A DNA stretch of 64,000 nucleotides from Periglandula ipomoeae IasaF13 (Eukaryota > Ascomycota > Sordariomycetes > Hypocreales > Clavicipitaceae), in contig AFRD01000048.1 of NCBI GenBank assembly GCA_000222875.2, forward strand, positions 54,829 through 118,828, written 5' to 3'. Position 1 is the stretch's first letter, and each line of letters opens with the position of its first letter. This document shows positions 58,621-64,000 of the stretch, one piece after another. The translations under genes were made by a program, and so were the position numbers. A model generated the notes under the pieces. It ran no database searches. It was given only the letters and a program-made list of their open reading frames with translations, and was not told the DNA's origin.

Positions 58621-60250
58621 AGTTGAGGGCTTGTGATGGAAGAGGATTGTTGGTGATGGGATGAGGTTGTTGATGGTGTTGGTGGGATTTAAGGCTGTGG
58701 CCCGGTGGCGTCAAAGACGAGCCGAGTCTGTACTACACGGGATATTGTCTTGAGTTTCTCGACCGTCCAGTTCTCCACAATGGTTTGTCTTTAACTGCCC
58801 ATGTATGTTTTGGCTCAGAAACCATTCTTTCGAAGATTTCACATTTTGTTTGAGTGGCTTTATTGGAGGTGAGATCGAATTGGGCTGAGTGTATGAAGAA
58901 CGAATGCTGTGTCTTCCTAGATGTGTTTCTTCAAACAGCTCTATCAACGTGGGCTACTGCATCTGGGCAAGCAAAACCACGATTACGAAAAAGGTAATTC
59001 GGGAAACTTCCAGCCTAGAGATGGGTTATAACGACAGCTATGCTATCCAGAGCATACAAAGTGTTGCACGTTGCGGGCTAGGCCAAGAAATATAGGCAGA
59101 CCTGCCAAATCTTGTGTGCCTATTCATTCCTATATCTACGTGTTCTTAAGTGTATCCTTATATCAGGATAGATGCGCGTGTCTCGACTGGACGGTGTATT
59201 TTAATATGGCGAAATATTTACAACCCCCTTCCGTATAATGGTCAACCATACCGGTAGTATTGGTAGTAAGCTAATAATATGTGTCAGACCAGGGCATGGC
59301 AGCTTCCGTGACATCCGTAAGAATCTTGTGCGCTCAAAATTTGCTTTGAGCAAGGGTCGCAATTATCCGCTTCCTGGAGGATTGCGAACCTGCCGTATTG
59401 TCCTTATTCTGCAACAAGAAAGGTTGCGTTGACACATACAATCTTGATGCTGGCAATCGAATGTACTTTGGTGCGGAAAAGCACAGTCACGATCCTACTC
59501 TGGGCGGCTCCAGACACAAAAGTAGTACAACCGCTCGAGCGAATCACAGCATGCAATCGCACTGCATCGGATCTCTCTAGTCCCGGGGCAAGGTCCATGT
59601 GATGGATGACCGACGAGACCGGACGCATGAGATCTTTGATCGATGGGCAATTCGTACTGCCAGTGCCAGTGAGCAGAAGTGAATGTAATAGTGGTGTGGT
59701 GGTACCAGACTTTACTGTTACGGTACTACCACGCTGCGGAGTGCAGAGACGGCGCTGAAGCCAAGACTGCTTCGGGGGTGGGGGAAGGGCGATGGCGGCA
59801 CGTCATTGTAGACGCAGGTAAAATTAGGCCATTTAGAGGCATAGAGCTTCCCGCTAATTACAGGTCTCCGTCCTCACTCCATTGTAAATTATGGCTCCAG
59901 GATCTCGCAGTCCCAATCCGTGCCGTCTTTTGGGGTCCTCATCCCCCATCCCCCTGTGTGCCTGCTTCCACAGTGGGTTCTGCATGCCGCGGTTTCGAAT
60001 CTCCGCTGCTACTCTGTGATTGCTTGCGTGTTTGCATGCTCGCGAATCGTCCCATTATCCAACATCCCCATCTGCCGTTCACCCTTCTCCATTCTTGAAC
60101 TGCCGCTTCCCGCCCGATTCTTCCGAATTTGCCTGGCTGCGACTTTTGATCGCTATGCCTAACCTGCTCTTCCCTTGAGCCACGATCATCGTCTTTGCTC
60201 ACAGAATTGTCTTTCCTCGACACAGAGCCTAGCTGGCCCATCCCGTCACA
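58621..60250. other. Intergenic region before the MFS transporter
   Basis: About 1.6 kb with no supportable gene. The 197-codon minus-strand frame over 58121-58714 is antisense to the dehydrogenase. The last few hundred bases carry the transporter promoter and are C/T-rich. Confidence 0.45.
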
Positions 60251-62342
60251 ATGGGCCTCTTCATCCTGGAGCCACGAGGCCAAGAGATGGTCCCAGCTAC
60301 GAGTCATACCCAAGCACAACCATGAGAACCATGTCGCGACATTGGGAATCGGCCCGCGAGGGGAGCATTCAGCACTGACTAGCTGATGATCATGTATGTA
60401 GGCACGACGAGATATTTTGACGATCCGAACCGTCCACAAGAAGCCACTGGCGAAGTCCGACATCTGAAATGCGACAACAGGGGCCGTGTCCCTATTATCC
60501 TCGTATGTTCCATGACCGACACCAGACACGGGATCAGACACATCAAGCTCTCCGTCTTGATGTCTATTTTCCCTGCTCTACCACAAACCTGCTGTCTAAC
60601 TCTTGACAGGTGCCGCAACCCTCCGATGACCCGAATGACCCTTTGAACTGGCCCTTGTGGAAGCGCGATGTCATCACCTTTATACTCTGCATGGCCGCCA
60701 TTCTGGCCACTGCTCTTGGCGCAATCCTCGCCTCCAATACTCTCGTCATCTCTGCCTGGTTCACGGTTTCACTTCCGAACACCGCTGGTCTGACGGGCTA
60801 CTACTTGTTGGGTGCTGGCTGTGCTGCCATCTTCTTCGTCCCTTCTGGTCGTGTCTGGGGAAAGCGTCATCTTTTCTTGGTTGGCATCGTCATTGTCATT
60901 TTCTCTAGCATATGGGGTGGTGCTGCCGGCAATTTCGACCGTACCAAGGATCCCGAGCTTTCGTACCTCCAATCCGACGCACAAAAGCACCACCACTGGA
61001 GCTTGATTGCAGCCCGAGTTTTCCAAGGGGTGGGCACGGCTCCATTCGAAAGTTTGCTCAATGCTGCCGTCGGTGATTTGTACTGCGTTCATCAGCACGG
61101 TATTCGAATGGCCTTCACTAATTTGGCTGTGTTTGGCGGTGCATTCTTCACTCCTGTTGTCGTCGGAAAAATCACACACAGCATCGGATGGCAATGGACA
61201 TTTTACCTGGTGGCCATCTTCTCTGCTGTTGTCTTTCCTGCTGTCTTTCTCTTCTGTCCCGAGACAGCATATCGCCGGGAAGCGAAGTTCAACATCGACG
61301 GAGTTGTGGAGGAAGAAAAGCTTGCCCCTTCGACCGACTCGGGCAATGCGACAACGATCGAGGGCGAGCAGACGCCCCGTCAACGCGGTTTTGTCCTTTT
61401 TCCCAGTTCATCAGCAATGCAACCTATTGGCGACGCGAACATGCCTCAGAAGACGTTTGTCGAGTCCATGTCGTTGTTTGACGGAAGAAAGACGCACGAA
61501 CGATATTGGGTGCTGTTTCTGCGACCTTTCCCTCTTATTCTGAACCCAGCCTTTATTTGGAGCTGTCTCATCCAAGGCACCATGATCAGCTGGACCATCT
61601 TCATTGGTGTCATCGTTGCCGTCATCTTCATCGGACCACCATTCTTCTGGGGTGAAGAGAAGACGGGTTTCACTTATGTGGCGCCGTTCATCGGAGCGGT
61701 GGTGGGTTTCGTTATCTCCGGTGTCCTGGCTGACCCTACCGCGAGGATGCTGACCAAACGGAACAATGGCATCTACGAGCCAGAGTTCCGCCTCTTGCTG
61801 GTGTTCCCTATGCTGATCGCAGCCGGCGTTGGGCTGTACGGCTTTGGCGTGACCTCGGACCGTCTCCTTACTGGCGAATACTAGTACATTGTGCCTTTGA
61901 TTTTCTTCGCCTTTGAGGTTGGCGGCATGGTCATTGGAACTGTGGCCAGCTCGCTCTACATTGTTGATGCTTACCGTACGTTGATTCTTTTCACGCTGCC
62001 GTCTCTTTGACCAGTTTCCGGCCGCTTTGCCTCATGTTGGATTCTGCTAACAATAAATCAGGTGATTTGACCGTCGAAGGATTCACATTGATGATTATTT
62101 TCAAAAACGTCTTCAGTTGCGTGCTTACATTCTATGCATACGACTGGGTCATTGGCGGCGGATTCCAAAAAGTGTTCTTCATTGTGGCGTCCATCCAGAT
62201 GGCCATTTGTGTGTTGACCATACCCTTGTGTAAGTCTGAACACATCAGACTTGGTTGGTGGTGAAAGTTTTGCTAACATTGATCAGGGATTTTCGGAAAG
62301 CGAATCAGGGCATTCTACGCGCTCCCGACCTCCTTGCCCTGA
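60251..62342 (+). pseudogene. Major facilitator superfamily transporter with one in-frame TAG
   Basis: A 12-span proton-coupled drug/polyamine-type MFS carrier of the plasma membrane (Hol1-like group). Exons: 60251-60302, 60402-60502, 60610-61975, 62062-62229 and 62287-62342. All junctions are in phase, giving 580 codons before the TGA at 62340-62342, one of them a TAG at 61882-61884. N-terminal family marks include T-T-R-Y-F-D-D-P, R-H-L-K-C-D and the strong P-Q-P-S-D-D-P-N-D-P-L-N-W-P. Loop 2-3 has G-R-V-W-G-K-R. The TAG lies between G-E-Y and Y-I-V-P-L-I-F-F, just before a late span that is otherwise whole (F-A-F-E-V-G-G-M-V-I-G-T). TGG (W) to TAG is the simplest origin. Truncation would remove about the last three spans. 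The first intron donor GTCATA is unusual and tentative. Confidence 0.78.
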
Positions 62343-62760
62343 CGCATCTCCGGTGAGCGTCTTGCGTCAAACCTGAACAGAAGTCCTTGATTTTGCTTCA
62401 TTTGATATCCTAGGGAGTATTATGAAAGGAAGTTGGGCGAATGGTAATTATTAGGATGTGCGCGCATAGCAGGCTGCACTGGAGAGTGCCATGAGATAGC
62501 GTCCATGGCTTAATACTTTAATGCATACCAATTTGACTTTCATATCTTTCGCATTTTTACATGGGGTGATATTCATGCGCTGGGTGTCGACTTGACCACG
62601 AGTCCGGACGCTTGGACAGTTGAGTAAAGATGTCTTTTACAGAAAGGTCATGAATCATTTACATTTTGTTATGTTTGGGGATGATTATATACAGTGCTTG
62701 TGTGAAATCTGAGACCGCACGAATGCGTACTGTACCTAGGTAGGCATTGGAATTGATATC
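62343..62760. other. Convergent 3' region
   Basis: About 420 nt between converging genes, AT-rich. It contains one part copy of the CCTAGGTAGG palindrome (62733-62745) just before the stop of the next gene. Confidence 0.5.
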
Positions 62761-64000
62761 TTACTGGCCCTTGACACCAGCAGTCTCGGGGCCCTGAGAT
62801 CGCAGCAAAGTTGACTTCTTGACGAGGCGAAGACCACCGAACAGCATGACCACAGCCTGCACGCCGAGAATAACGACGAGAGTGACAAGAGCACCAATGA
62901 CACCAGCGACGGGCTTGGACACTCCGCTTGAGTCGTTGTTAGACTGGGTGGAAGGTTCGTTACCATTGTCGCTGGAGGTCGAATTTGCAGCGCAAGCACC
63001 GCTGCTAGAACCGCACATCTGGCAGTAATGCTGGGTATCCTTGATAGCAAACTTGTCCATGCCGGACTTGAAGTCCGTCCACGACAGAGAAGTCTTGTCC
63101 TGGCCGAACAGCGCGAAGGGCTTCAGACCAGTGTCGGCGGCAGAGCCGTTGGCGAAGAGGAAGCGCACGTTGATGTCATCGGCGGCGGGCTTGGCAGCAG
63201 AGCTGGTGGTGTACAGCTCAAAGGCCATGGAGGAGGCGTAGTCGCAGATGCCGTAGAAATCGGGGCTCGCCTGGGGAAGCTGGGCGAGGCCGAAGAAGGC
63301 CATGAAGGTGCCGTAGGCGCCGAATTGGACGTTGAAGCGGGAGAAGCCCTTGACGCCGTCGACGATGGACTGGAGGGAGTCGAGGATCTGGCCGGCGAGG
63401 ACGGAGCCGGCTATGGCGCGGACGGGCTCGCTGGCGTTGAAGGCTAGGTTCCATTCGTGGATGGAGGCGAGGTTGTAGAGGCGGGAGAGGGTTTGGTTGG
63501 TGAGGAAGGTGGACGAGGAGATGGAGGCGTTGTGAATTGTGGCGACGTTGATGAGGTCGAAGACTAGGGGATTTTTTGCTAGCTTTTTCATATGATTTTA
63601 TGGTTTTGTTGTTTCATTGAATGGGGTGTATGGTTTATATGTGGTGCTTGTTGCATATGTTGAGAGAGACTTGAGCTCTGAATTGGGTATAAACATACTA
63701 GTGTAGCCATTCTTAAAATTGGCAGCATCGGCATTGTAAGTAGAGTTGATGACGGGCAGCAAGTCCTGGTAGAAGGTCTTGGAGTCGTCGTACGTCTTCT
63801 TGTAGTCGGCCGAGTTGAAGTAGCTGTTGGAGCTGGCAACGCCCTTGTCGCAGCCACTGGAGCCCTGCAGCCAGCCCTGGTTCTCGGCCTTGTTGGCGGT
63901 GGCGGCGTCGCTGATGGCATCGACGGGGATGTACTGGTAGCCGTCAAGGGGCGCCTTGACCTTGGTGCCGTTGGCGAGCGTCTCGGCCTGGTTGGTGGGC
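62761..64000 (-). CDS. Membrane-anchored histidine-acid-phosphatase-like protein, 5' part outside the window
   Basis: Two exons are visible (63699 to beyond 64000, and 62761-63578), joined at ACT A|CA to read N-G-Y-T-T-K-N-P-L-V-F-D-L. The visible 373 residues hold G-Y-Q-Y-I-P-V-D and several secreted-protein cysteines, then F-N-V-Q-F-G-A-Y-G-T-F and Y-A-S-S-M-A-F-E-L-Y (a typical late strand of histidine acid phosphatases). A cysteine pair and serine/asparagine-rich linker follow, then a C-terminal span (A-G-V-I-G-A-L-V-T-L-V-V-I-L-G-V) and a basic tail ending GVKGQ. The position where active enzymes have the proton-donor His-Asp reads F-G-A-Y, so this may be a non-catalytic branch. The RHG motif would lie outside the window and cannot be checked. 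Confidence 0.7.

Noticed and set aside
60769..61383. A 204-codon minus-strand frame
   Set aside because: Antisense to the MFS transporter exon; no resemblance of its own.
54497..62342. A biosynthetic gene cluster at the right end (dehydrogenase, MFS, unknown protein)
   Set aside because: No polyketide synthase, peptide synthetase, terpene cyclase or cluster regulator is present; the genes are simply adjacent.

Overview
The window is nuclear DNA of a filamentous ascomycete, most likely a Sordariomycete and probably Hypocreales. Genes carry short introns (about 40 to 120 nt, GT..AG, usually GTAAGT/GTACGT/GTATGT donors). The proteins read as Pezizomycotina orthologues: ATG11, CENP-H, NHP6, alpha-tubulin, NOP12, a DEP1/SDS3-like protein, PTA1 and a 17.8 kDa complex I subunit. 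Intergenic DNA repeats the palindrome ACCTACCTAGGTAGGT. The order-level call rests on general resemblance, not on a search.

Layout, left to right. ATG11 (-) and a CENP-H kinetochore gene (+) diverge at 3.4-4.3 kb. A gene-poor stretch of about 6 kb follows, ending in NHP6 (11.6-12.7 kb), which has a long 5'UTR intron. A broken fungal-specific gene (14.7-16.6) converges on phosphoglucomutase (17.1-19.1, -). Next are an oligoribonuclease (-), a frame-broken Gfo/Idh/MocA oxidoreductase (22-23.5, +) and a nonsense-riddled cell-surface protein (23.9-25.3, -). A repeat-derived, gene-less block at 25.3-28.9 holds a diverged tandem duplication. Then come a Nudix hydrolase (-), NUO-17.8 (+), RPS15/uS19 (-), a single-pass membrane protein (+), alpha-tubulin (+), NOP12 (-), DEP1/SDS3-like (+), COA3 (-), PTA1/symplekin (+) and a She3-like coiled-coil protein (+). 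The right end (54.5-64 kb) holds a frame-broken conserved fungal protein, a broken Erg26-like membrane dehydrogenase, an MFS transporter with one in-frame TAG, and the 3' part of a membrane-anchored histidine-phosphatase-like gene (-).

The genes do not form one pathway or an obvious biosynthetic cluster. The housekeeping ones serve ribosomes and nucleoli (RPS15, NOP12), chromatin (NHP6, DEP1-like), mRNA 3' ends (PTA1), mitochondria (NUO-17.8, COA3, oligoribonuclease), the cytoskeleton (tubulin), kinetochores (CENP-H) and sugar phosphates (PGM).

The strongest unexpected pattern is reading-frame damage. By hand reconstruction, roughly 16 kb of coding sequence in 15 genes is intact. Seven other genes (about 12.6 kb of coding sequence) carry some ten frame breaks or in-frame TAG codons, and all seven look conditionally dispensable. 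This could be gene decay in a specialised lineage, uncorrected assembly indels, or a mixture; reads would decide. I found no convincing new multi-gene system.
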